A stretch of DNA of 64,000 bases from Pontibacter coccineus. GTDB lineage: Bacteria > Bacteroidota > Bacteroidia > Cytophagales > Hymenobacteraceae. Position numbers and translations under genes: made by a program. Below the pieces are notes generated by a model. The model worked only from the letters and a program-made list of their open reading frames with translations. It did not search any database and was not told the origin of the DNA. Of this stretch, positions 57,267-64,000 are shown piece by piece (position 1 is the stretch's first letter; every line of letters starts with the position of its first letter). The stretch covers positions 62,001 through 126,000 of the forward strand of contig NZ_JAUOTN010000006.1 of assembly GCF_030546575.1 (NCBI RefSeq), given 5' to 3'.

Positions 57267-57983
57267 ATGATCTGGGCAGGATTTCTATTTGGTTTACTAG
57301 GCAGTTTCCATTGTGTCGGGATGTGCGGCCCTATAGCAATGGCGCTACCATTTGTCGGGAGTTCCGGCTGGCGTTACTACGTTGGCCGGCTCCTGTACAA
57401 TGGTGGTCGCATCGTTACCTATGCATCGTTGGGCGCGCTCGCAGGCGCCTTTGGTCAGTCCCTCGAGATGGCCGGCCTGCAGCAAACCGTTTCTATTGTA
57501 TCCGGTGTACTGATCCTGTTACTGCTGGTGCTGCCGGCCGCTTTCAAGGGCAAGGCTTCCAGTATAATGGGAACAGACAAAGTGATGGTTTGGGTCCGCC
57601 GAAAACTCGGCTACTATTTCCAGAAAAACTCTATGGGCGCACTTTTTATGGTGGGCATGCTCAACGGTCTGCTTCCCTGCGGATTCGTTTACATTGCCCT
57701 GGCTGGTGCCATCAGCGCCCCGGGTATAGGCGGTGCCATGCTCTATATGGCGCTCTTCGGGTTGGGTACTTTTCCCCTTATGTACATCGTCTCGCTGTCA
57801 GGCAAACTGATCAGTCTGAAGGTGCGCGGCATGTTTAACCGGGCCGTTCCTTACGTGGGAATGACACTGGCTGTGCTGTTCATTATGCGCGGTCTCGGCC
57901 TCGGTATACCTTACCTAAGCCCTAAGGTTGTGCAGACGGCTCAGCATACAACCGAAATGAGCTGCTGCTCAAAGCCAAAATAA
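57267..57983 (+). CDS. SafE/UreH-like membrane protein of cbb3 gene clusters
   Basis: A 238-residue polytopic protein: WAGFLFGLLGSFHCVGMCGPIAMALPF opens with the H-C-x-G-M-C-G-P motif. Three more hydrophobic blocks follow (IVSGVLILLLLVLPAAF, MLNGLLPCGFVYIALAGA, VPYVGMTLAVLFIMRGLGLGI). The two Cys-containing half-repeats (CVGMCGP and LPCGF) are the hallmark of the sulfite exporter TauE/SafE, UreH and DsbD-like group. In this position it is probably a copper or thiol transporter for oxidase assembly. It ends CCSKPK, a possible metal-binding tail. Confidence 0.85.
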   Translation: MIWAGFLFGLLGSFHCVGMCGPIAMALPFVGSSGWRYYVGRLLYNGGRIVTYASLGALAGAFGQSLEMAGLQQTVSIVSGVLILLLLVLPAAFKGKASSIMGTDKVMVWVRRKLGYYFQKNSMGALFMVGMLNGLLPCGFVYIALAGAISAPGIGGAMLYMALFGLGTFPLMYIVSLSGKLISLKVRGMFNRAVPYVGMTLAVLFIMRGLGLGIPYLSPKVVQTAQHTTEMSCCSKPK

Positions 57984-57997
57984 CTCTAAGCCAATAC

Positions 57998-58062
57998 TGT
58001 AAAAAGTCACTTTTTCGGATGATGCAACTCACTGCAGCCGAACCGGACTTCCTATACCTTTA
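57998..58062 (+). promoter_or_regulatory. uspA promoter with tandem Crp/Fnr-type boxes
   Basis: Proximal box TGATGCAACTCA (58020-58031) and distal box TGTAAAAAGTCA (57998-58009, one mismatch) are centred 22 bp apart. The -7 element TACCTTTA (58055-58062) begins 29.5 bp after the proximal centre. The geometry is identical to ccoI, ccoNO and ccoG. Confidence 0.65.
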
Positions 58063-58082
58063 CCATACAAACATCTACTACT

Positions 58083-58991
58083 ATGACGACGCTATCGCAG
58101 ACTAAGCGCATCCTGGTTCCGCTGGACCTGAACGAAACGGGGGAAGACCTGTTGTATTATGCCGGGCAGCTGGCGCATGCGCTGGGGGCGGAGCTATACC
58201 TGTTCCATGCCTGCAAAACGGCCGACATGACCTTTACACAGCAAAGCAGCTGTATTCAAAAGTTACGGTCGTTTGCCGAGCGTGTGTTTAGCCGGGAATT
58301 CCAGGCTGACAAGGTTGCAGCACCTTTCGACTGCGTGGTGCGCCCGGGGCAGATTAGAGACAGCATACAGTCCGTCGTGCAGGATTATCAGATTGATCTT
58401 GTGCTGATGGATGCGGGCGCACGTGCCAACACGGGCCTTACGGGCGAAGCGGCAGAACTTACCGCAGCCATTATGGAGCTCGTTTCCTGCCCGGTGATGG
58501 TGCTGCCAGCCAAGGTGAGGTATAAAAGACTAAAGAACCTGGTGTTTGCAACTGACTTTACGGATCAGGACCAACGGGTGCTCTTCCGTATAGCAGACCT
58601 GGCGCAGCAGCTAAAAGCTAAACTGATTCTGGTGCAGGTATACGGCGAAGAGGAGCGATCCGAATTGTGTACTTACAAGTCTGCCATGCTGGAACTTGAG
58701 CGGCAGCTGAAAGGACGGAAAGTCGCCTTCAGGCTGTTGGAAGAAGAAGATATACTGGAAGGCGTCAGTGAGTTTTCAGAGGACGCTTCGGCAGATATGC
58801 TCATACTGGCCACGCAAGACAACTACCTGATGGAGCGGCTCTTTAGCACGAACTACATGAAAACCATGGCATTCCATACCCGCATACCGCTGCTGACCTA
58901 CCGGCAGTACAAGAAAAAACCATGCTCCGGCTGCTGTGCAAACTGCAAAAGCAAACAGGAGCAGCTGCAACTGCAAGCCACCATCCAGTAA
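58083..58991 (+). CDS. Double-domain universal stress protein with Cys-rich tail
   Basis: 302 residues. There are two tandem UspA folds, about 8-148 (RILVPLDLNETGEDLLYYAGQLAHALGA to SCPVMVLPAKV) and about 152-280 (LKNLVFATDFTDQDQRVLFRIADLAQQLKAKLILVQVYG to HTRIPLLTYRQYK). The ATP-binding G-x2-G-x9-G(S/T) pattern is not clear in either. The last 25 residues carry CSGCCANCKSK, a possible metal or redox site. The tandem Crp/Fnr boxes suggest low-oxygen induction. The next gene starts 13 bp on. Confidence 0.88.
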   Translation: MTTLSQTKRILVPLDLNETGEDLLYYAGQLAHALGAELYLFHACKTADMTFTQQSSCIQKLRSFAERVFSREFQADKVAAPFDCVVRPGQIRDSIQSVVQDYQIDLVLMDAGARANTGLTGEAAELTAAIMELVSCPVMVLPAKVRYKRLKNLVFATDFTDQDQRVLFRIADLAQQLKAKLILVQVYGEEERSELCTYKSAMLELERQLKGRKVAFRLLEEEDILEGVSEFSEDASADMLILATQDNYLMERLFSTNYMKTMAFHTRIPLLTYRQYKKKPCSGCCANCKSKQEQLQLQATIQ

Positions 58992-59004
58992 ACACCTTAA
59001 AGAT

Positions 59005-59379
59005 ATGGCAGTAAGGGATTTCATAAGCAGGGGGATCGTTGAAGGAGAGTCGGAGACCCTGGAGCGTGGCAATAGCATTTTCAGGCAGGGGGAAGATGTT
59101 CACTTTTTCTATCTGGTCACGAAAGGCACTGTGGCACTGGCCGACCATACCATGGGCATAGATGAACAGGTTGTTGCCCCACCTGATTTTCTACTCGGCA
59201 TCACTGACCTGCTTCATGATACCTATAGCTTCACAGCCTATACCCTGGAGCATACGGAACTGATCCGGATAAAAAAGGTCGCGATACAAAAAGCGTTGCA
59301 GGAAAACCCGATGTTGCGACTATACCTGCTCAAAATGATGAGCTGGGAAGCAAGCCTCACCAAGACAGCTTTCGAATAA
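59005..59379 (+). CDS. Stand-alone cyclic-nucleotide-binding-fold protein, no DNA-binding domain
   Basis: 124 residues from ATG 59005; a longer frame from 58936 would overlap the stress protein tail and is rejected. The sequence matches only the sensory half of a Crp/Fnr protein: ETLERGNSIFRQGEDVHFFYLVTKGTVAL, VVAPPDFLLGITDLLHDTYSFTAYTLEHTELIRIKKVAIQKAL and the start of a dimer helix. It ends where the helix-turn-helix would begin, and the next bases hold no continuation. It is co-transcribed with the stress protein, so it may sense a ligand or redox state for a partner. The ligand is unknown. Confidence 0.8.
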   Translation: MAVRDFISRGIVEGESETLERGNSIFRQGEDVHFFYLVTKGTVALADHTMGIDEQVVAPPDFLLGITDLLHDTYSFTAYTLEHTELIRIKKVAIQKALQENPMLRLYLLKMMSWEASLTKTAFE

Positions 59380-59401
59380 TCCAGGCACTTACTTTATTTT
59401 C

Positions 59402-59433
59402 AAGAGCCGGCAGCCTACAGTTGCCGGCTCTTT
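59402..59433 (+). terminator. Terminator of the stress-protein operon
   Basis: AAGAGCCGGCA and TGCCGGCTCTT pair around GCCTACAGT and run into TGTTTT. Confidence 0.85.
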
Positions 59434-59495
59434 GTTTTACAACCTATACCTATAGCTGGCAGTAAACAGAAGCAGTCTGATCTCGCCACAACTCT

Positions 59496-60845
59496 ATGAA
59501 GAGAATCATAAGCCGGCTGAAGCTTGTCGTTCAGTTCATCTATACCAGCATCGGTTTTTACCCGACCCTGATCTCCCTGCTCTTTTTCGGTTTTGCCGCT
59601 TTTATGATCTACCTCGAAACACGAGGCATCAGCAAAGCCCTGGACGACGTGTTGCCCTTTGCGATTATCCGGCATGGCGAAACGGCCAACATGGTCCTGA
59701 GTTCGATTACAACAGGACTGTTCTCGCTGATCGTTTTCAGTTTTACCATGGTGATGCTGGTGCTCAACCAGGCTGGCGCTAACTTCTCGCCCCGGGTTAT
59801 TCCGGGACTTATAACTTCCAAATCGAACCAGAAGGTACTGGGCTTTTTCCTGGGCACGCTGATCTATACCCTGGTGGTGATGGTGAACGTGCGCTCCGAA
59901 CACTATGCCACCGAATTGCCGGGGGTGGCCGTGTTCCTGGCTATGTGCTTCACGATAATCTGCCTGGCCTTTTTTGTCTATTTCATTCACTCCATCTCTA
60001 CTGCGATACAAATTGGCAACATTCTGGAGAGTATCTACAAACATACCCTGCACAAGTTGCGCAAAGAAATAGAGCAGGATGAAGGAAAAGAACTCTCCGC
60101 CATATTTGAAACAGGAAACTGGCAAAGCCTGGACAGCAGTCAGAGCGGTTACCTGCAAAAGGTAGAGCGGAATGCCATCGTTGAACTTTGCATGAAATAT
60201 GACGTGGTGCTGGAGTTTTTGCAGCCTCTCGGACAATTTGTGATCAAGGGCCTGCCTTTTGCAAGGGTGACTGGTCAGCTGAAGGAGAAGGAGGCTTTTT
60301 GCGATGAGTTGAATTCGCTCGTGAGCTACTACCAGGAAGAAATAGCAGAAATGAATTACCGCTATGGATTTAAGCAGATCACAGAAAGCGCGGTCAAAGC
60401 GCTTAGTCCCGGCATAAACGACCCCGGCACCGCCTTTAAGGCAATAGATTACCTGACAGATCTCCTGATCGTTCGGATGCGGCTCACGGACGAGAAAATA
60501 TTTCATGACAAGGAGAATGTGCTTCGCCTTCGTCTGGATGAGGTGAGCTACCAGGAACTCCTCAGTCAGTGTTTGGGTCCCATCAGGATCTATGGCAGGG
60601 AAGACCCTTTTATTTTGCTGCGTCTGCTGAACCTGCTCAAAAATCTGTGTCAGGCTACCGCAAATTCACATCCCCAAAGGCTGGAGCCGATCGCTTCGGA
60701 GGCCCGCATCATCATAGCAGATGCAGACGATACCCTGCATAATGTGGGGGACCGGGAGAAGATAAACCACATGATAGATGCCCTGAACAACACCAGCGTG
60801 CTGCCTCAAACACTGCCTAAACTCAGTATAAAATTGGGGACTTAA
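59496..60845 (+). CDS. DUF2254 membrane protein
   Basis: 449 residues. Four N-terminal membrane helices (YPTLISLLFFGFAAFMIYL, MVLSSITTGLFSLIVFSFTMVMLVLNQ, VLGFFLGTLIYTLVVMVNV, VAVFLAMCFTIICLAFFVYFIH) are followed by a soluble C-terminal domain. Signatures are GANFSPRVIPGL and the conserved ALSPGINDPGTA segment of the family. The function is unknown. It is the first of three envelope genes in a row (DUF2254, DUF389, K+ channel) with short spacers. Confidence 0.87.
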   Translation: MKRIISRLKLVVQFIYTSIGFYPTLISLLFFGFAAFMIYLETRGISKALDDVLPFAIIRHGETANMVLSSITTGLFSLIVFSFTMVMLVLNQAGANFSPRVIPGLITSKSNQKVLGFFLGTLIYTLVVMVNVRSEHYATELPGVAVFLAMCFTIICLAFFVYFIHSISTAIQIGNILESIYKHTLHKLRKEIEQDEGKELSAIFETGNWQSLDSSQSGYLQKVERNAIVELCMKYDVVLEFLQPLGQFVIKGLPFARVTGQLKEKEAFCDELNSLVSYYQEEIAEMNYRYGFKQITESAVKALSPGINDPGTAFKAIDYLTDLLIVRMRLTDEKIFHDKENVLRLRLDEVSYQELLSQCLGPIRIYGREDPFILLRLLNLLKNLCQATANSHPQRLEPIASEARIIIADADDTLHNVGDREKINHMIDALNNTSVLPQTLPKLSIKLGT

Positions 60846-60864
60846 GCAGGGAAAAGTTATTTTT

Positions 60865-60885
60865 ACAGGAATTGCAACTTCCTGT
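60865..60885 (+). promoter_or_regulatory. Hairpin directly before the DUF389 start codon
   Basis: ACAGGAA-TTGCAAC-TTCCTGT is a perfect 7-bp stem ending two bases before the ATG at 60888. The AGGAA part could act as ribosome-binding sequence when the stem is open. Control of translation is inferred only. Confidence 0.35.
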
Positions 60886-60887
60886 TT

Positions 60888-62276
60888 ATGATTTTTAATT
60901 CGATAAAGAAAGCGCTGGACAGTGTGCTCAACATCATCCACGAAACCGATGAGCCCGGCACGATCCGTGAAATTTACGATAAGATCCCGGTGCGCGGCAA
61001 CAACACCTGGATGCTGATCTGCTCTGCCATGTTGGCCTCCATTGGTCTGGACACTGGGTCCGGCGCCGTTATTATCGGTGCCATGCTTATCTCACCGCTC
61101 ATGTCGCCCATTCTAGGGCTTGGGTTGGCGGTGGGCATCAACGACCGCGAAATGCTTTGGGCATCGGTTAAGAATCTATCCATTGCAGCCGCAGCCGGTC
61201 TCATCGTGAGTACATTTTACTTCATGATCACACCACTGGGCGAGCCTACCAACGAGCTGCTGGCACGTACCAAACCTACCTTGCTTGATGTGATGGTGGC
61301 TTTTTTTGGCGGTGTGGCCGGTATTGTTTCTATCTCGAGGTCCGATAAATCGAACGCTATACCTGGGGTAGCCATTGCCACTGCCCTGATGCCGCCGCTG
61401 TGTACAGCGGGCTACGGACTAGCTCTGGGCCGTTTCGACTTCTTCTTTGGAGGCTTTTATCTCTTTTTCATTAACGCCGTCTTTATCAGCCTGGCAACAT
61501 TCCTGATCGTAAAGTACCTGAAGTTCGATACCAAGCATTACGTGGACAAAGCCACGGAACGCCGTGTGGCCCGTATCATGGCGGTCATGCTTTTCATCGT
61601 GGTGTCGCCGAGCGCCTACTTTCTTTACAATATTTACCAGAGCGTTCAGACCAAAAAGAAAATTGAGAACCTGATTGTGCGCGATTTCGCTAGCCGGAAC
61701 AACGAGATCATTAAGTGGGAGGTGACCGATACCGATACGCTCAGCACGATCAAGATCTACAGCGTCGGAAATCCTGTGAACGACACCCTCATCACGCACT
61801 ACAACACACTGCTGGCCAACAATTCGCTTGAAAAGCACAAGGTGAAATTGGTGCAGCTCGACGTGTCAGCCGAGGATGTGCGCCGCATGGCTTCCGATCT
61901 GACAAATAACCTGACGCAGGACTTTCTGAGAACGATTGAGATCCAGAAGCTGCAAAGCCAGCGGGCCGACAGCCTGATGCGGATGGCCAACTCTTACACA
62001 CCCGTCAGTGCCAGCCGTGAACTCAAGCTCATCTTCCCGGAGATAGAAAAGGTGGAGGTAGGGGAGATCGTATCGGTCGCCGAAAACAAGGCAAAACTCG
62101 ATACAGTAATGTTGGTGATGATCGGGTGGAAAAAGCCGAAGCCTGCCAATCCGGCTAAAAATACCAGTGCCGTATTTGTAGATCCGGCCAGGGTACCTGA
62201 ATATGAACAACGTATAAAGCAGTATATGGCCAGCCGCTTTCGCCGCGATTCAGTGAGAGTTTCATCTTCCTTATAA
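60888..62276 (+). CDS. DUF389 membrane protein
   Basis: 462 residues of the TIGR00271/DUF389 family. The membrane core (about 40-235) contains NNTWMLICSAMLASIGLDTGSGAVIIGAMLISPLMSPILGLGLAVGI and SDKSNAIPGVAIATALMPPLCTAGYGLALG, the two conserved blocks of the family. The C-terminal third is soluble and charged. Function is undetermined. A perfect hairpin overlaps the translation start region, and the K+ channel gene follows 8 bp after the stop. Confidence 0.9.
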   Translation: MIFNSIKKALDSVLNIIHETDEPGTIREIYDKIPVRGNNTWMLICSAMLASIGLDTGSGAVIIGAMLISPLMSPILGLGLAVGINDREMLWASVKNLSIAAAAGLIVSTFYFMITPLGEPTNELLARTKPTLLDVMVAFFGGVAGIVSISRSDKSNAIPGVAIATALMPPLCTAGYGLALGRFDFFFGGFYLFFINAVFISLATFLIVKYLKFDTKHYVDKATERRVARIMAVMLFIVVSPSAYFLYNIYQSVQTKKKIENLIVRDFASRNNEIIKWEVTDTDTLSTIKIYSVGNPVNDTLITHYNTLLANNSLEKHKVKLVQLDVSAEDVRRMASDLTNNLTQDFLRTIEIQKLQSQRADSLMRMANSYTPVSASRELKLIFPEIEKVEVGEIVSVAENKAKLDTVMLVMIGWKKPKPANPAKNTSAVFVDPARVPEYEQRIKQYMASRFRRDSVRVSSSL

Positions 62277-62284
62277 ACAGTAGT

Positions 62285-63112
62285 ATGGTAAGTCAGAAAA
62301 ATGACTCTTTGAAACGAAAACTCTACAGCATCATTTTTGAAGCTGAAACAACCGCTGGCAGGACATTTGACATTATCCTGCTGATCATAATTGTGGCCAG
62401 TGTCGTGGTGGTTTCGCTGGAGAGCGTTGTTTCGCTGAGGAGGGACCACCTGCAATTATTTCAAACACTAGAGTGGTCCTTTACTATCCTTTTTACAATA
62501 GAATATTTCGTTCGTATCTACAGTTCGCAAAAGCCTGTTAATTACATATTCTCCTTTTTCGGGATCATAGACTTTCTGGCTATTATTCCGACATACCTAA
62601 GCCTGTTCGTGATAGGTTCTCAATACCTCTTGGTGATCCGCGTTTTTCGCCTGCTGCGAATTGCCAGGGTATTCCGCCTCACCAGATTCGTTAATGAAGG
62701 CCAGGTTCTATCCAGAGCCTTGAATGCCAGCATTACCAAAATCACCGTATTTTTGGGCGTTGTGTTGATGATGGTGATCGTAGTAGGCACTTTGATGTAT
62801 GTCATTGAGGGCAGAGAAAGCGGATATACCAGCATTCCCATCAGCATTTACTGGGCCATCGTGACGCTCACGACAGTGGGGTTTGGCGATATAACACCTG
62901 CTACCCCCCTGGGCCAGTTACTGGCCAGTTGCCTGATGATCATGGGCTATGGCATCATTGCGGTTCCCACCGGCATCGTATCAGTGGAGCTGTCCAGGGC
63001 TGATAAACTGGATGCCACGTCACGTGTCTGCCCGAATTGCCACAAGGAAGGGCACAGTTCCGACGCCAAATACTGCGATAACTGCGGCCATCTACTGAGA
63101 GGAAAAGCATAG
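62285..63112 (+). CDS. Voltage-gated potassium channel with C-terminal zinc ribbon
   Basis: A 275-residue six-helix channel subunit. S4 is the Arg-rich VIRVFRLLRIARVFRLTRF (about 115-135), with Arg at nearly every third position. The pore holds TLTTVGFGDITP with the K+ filter TVGFGD (about 200). Instead of a large ligand-binding domain, the C-terminus is a zinc ribbon, CPNCHKEGHSSDAKYCDNCGH (about 247-267), with CxxC and CxxC pairs. Tetrameric K+ conduction is expected. The zinc ribbon may be a redox or metal sensor or an assembly module. Confidence 0.88.
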   Translation: MVSQKNDSLKRKLYSIIFEAETTAGRTFDIILLIIIVASVVVVSLESVVSLRRDHLQLFQTLEWSFTILFTIEYFVRIYSSQKPVNYIFSFFGIIDFLAIIPTYLSLFVIGSQYLLVIRVFRLLRIARVFRLTRFVNEGQVLSRALNASITKITVFLGVVLMMVIVVGTLMYVIEGRESGYTSIPISIYWAIVTLTTVGFGDITPATPLGQLLASCLMIMGYGIIAVPTGIVSVELSRADKLDATSRVCPNCHKEGHSSDAKYCDNCGHLLRGKA

Positions 63113-63133
63113 TGTCGGATTGGGGAGTGGCCT

Positions 63134-64000
63134 TTAGTCGACGATAGTGCGGGGAATGTTCATCGGGAGTCTCGTCAGCAGTTCATAGTTTAGTTGCGTG
63201 CTCAGTTCGGCGAAGGAGGCTACGGTGATATGCTCATTGCCCTGTTTGCCAAGCAGCACCACCTCGTCTTTGAGTGCCACACCCGGTATACCTGTCACGT
63301 CTACCATCAGCACATTCATATTGACGATGCCCACCACCGGTGCTTTGTGCGACCTGATCAGCACCTGGCCCTGGTTGCTCAGGCTACGGCTATACCCCCA
63401 GGCGTAACCTACAGGTATAGCAGCGACCAGCATGTCGCAGCCAGCCTGAAAGCTTTTGCCATACCCTATAAATTCACCTGCCTTTACAAGCTTCAGGCTC
63501 ATCACGTGGCTTTTCCAGTTGATCAGCCGCTTCAAAGGATCTGCGCGATCGGTGCTTGCGCCCGTATAGCGCTGGTAAATCTCCGGGCTTGGCCAGAAGC
63601 CGTACTGCATGATTCCCACCCGTACCATATCCAGGTGTGTTTCAGGATACGCCATAACGGCTGCCGAGCAGGCCGTGTGCAGCGTCTTGATCTTGAGTCC
63701 CTTTTGCCGGAGAAAGCGTACGGCTTGGTGGTACTGCTCTAATTGCTCCGTTACCCGATCATGGTTTTCGCTGCTCTCGGCACCTGCATAATGCGTGGAA
63801 ACACCCACTACCTCAAATGCATCAGGTTGCTTCAGGATCATGTCAGCAGCTCGTTCTATTTCTTTGGTGTCGAGACCGATGCGGTTCATACCTGTCTCCA
63901 GATCAAGATGGATCCGGGCGGGCTTTTGTAAAGAGCGCGCAGCATTTGCCGCTTGCTCCAACCGATCGATCGAGAAAACATAGAACTCAATATCGTTAGT
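63134..64000 (-). CDS. alr: Alanine racemase, C-terminal part (gene continues past the right edge)
   Basis: About 289 residues are visible, and the 5' part lies beyond the window. The PLP barrel half shows HLDLETGMNRIGLD, VVGVSTHYAGAES and DMVRVGIMQYGFWPS. The C-terminal domain carries the catalytic Tyr region IPVGYAWGYSRSLSNQG, with Trp where Asp is common. GIVNMNVLMVDVT stands where most enzymes have a CMD motif. It should interconvert L- and D-alanine for peptidoglycan. In many Bacteroidota this domain is fused behind a MurF domain; the missing upstream part cannot tell. The stop is 22 bp from the convergent channel gene. Confidence 0.88.
   Translation of the reverse strand, partial: TNDIEFYVFSIDRLEQAANAARSLQKPARIHLDLETGMNRIGLDTKEIERAADMILKQPDAFEVVGVSTHYAGAESSENHDRVTEQLEQYHQAVRFLRQKGLKIKTLHTACSAAVMAYPETHLDMVRVGIMQYGFWPSPEIYQRYTGASTDRADPLKRLINWKSHVMSLKLVKAGEFIGYGKSFQAGCDMLVAAIPVGYAWGYSRSLSNQGQVLIRSHKAPVVGIVNMNVLMVDVTGIPGVALKDEVVLLGKQGNEHITVASFAELSTQLNYELLTRLPMNIPRTIVD

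Noticed and set aside
48540..58062. Horizontal acquisition of the cbb3 region
   Set aside because: Base composition, the iterated heptamer and promoter style match the rest of the window, and no integrase or tRNA is nearby.
59415..60506. 363-codon open frame antisense to the DUF2254 gene
   Set aside because: The frame reads through conserved coding sequence of the opposite strand and has no recognisable domain.

Overview
The window is about 50% GC chromosomal DNA from a member of the Bacteroidota, most likely the Cytophagales/Hymenobacteraceae (Pontibacter-like). The evidence is: Bacteroidota-type -7 promoter boxes (TAnnTTTG) and few Shine-Dalgarno sites; a fused CcoNO subunit of cbb3 oxidase; S46 dipeptidyl-peptidase, cyanophycinase and DUF3127 proteins; AddAB-like helicase-nucleases of the Bacteroidota type; and many SpII lipoproteins. 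The genus is an inference. I saw no rRNA, tRNA, CRISPR array, transposase or prophage gene.

Layout. 1-8 kb: a partial lipoprotein, an Xre/RES toxin-antitoxin pair, a nucleotide pyrophosphatase-like enzyme, an outer-membrane barrel, an N-acetylmuramoyl-alanine amidase, a calcineurin-like phosphatase, a zinc alcohol dehydrogenase and a lipoprotein. 8-16 kb: the two large subunits of an AddAB-type recombination nuclease, separated by a glyoxalase-like and a DUF4287/DUF5655 gene. 16-26 kb: a DEAD-box RNA helicase with a long leader, a candidate small RNA, a DUF2383 protein, flavoproteins and dehydrogenases, and a secreted NucA-type nuclease facing a NuiA-type nuclease inhibitor. 26-31 kb: a denitrification block (NirK fused to cytochrome c, NirV-like, SCO) and a gluconokinase/6-phosphogluconate dehydrogenase fusion. 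31-47 kb: S46 peptidase, PhoH, an isoaspartyl peptidase/cyanophycinase pair, DUF892, M1 peptidase, L,D-transpeptidase and an azurin-like protein without copper ligands. 47-59 kb: a Crp/Fnr regulator followed by the whole cbb3 oxidase locus (ccoI, ccoS, ccoNO, ccoQ, ccoP, ccoG, ccoH, a SafE-like protein), then a universal stress protein and a stand-alone cNMP-fold protein. 59-64 kb: DUF2254, DUF389 and K+ channel membrane proteins and the 3' part of alanine racemase.

The genes from 47 to 59 kb and the nirK block look like one micro-oxic/redox regulon. Upstream of ccoI, ccoNO, ccoG and uspA I find two TGA-N6-TCA boxes exactly 22 bp apart (the distal one upstream of uspA has one mismatch). The proximal box is centred exactly 29.5 bp before the start of a TAnnTTTG-like -7 element. 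nirK has one such box at the same distance. The Crp/Fnr gene at 47510 is the obvious candidate regulator.

A second window-wide signal is the heptamer AGGTATA/TATACCT. I count about 110 copies by eye on the two strands, against about 8 expected by chance. It occurs inside genes, where it imposes rare ATA codons, and very often directly after stop codons. It also forms a tandem array at 48227.
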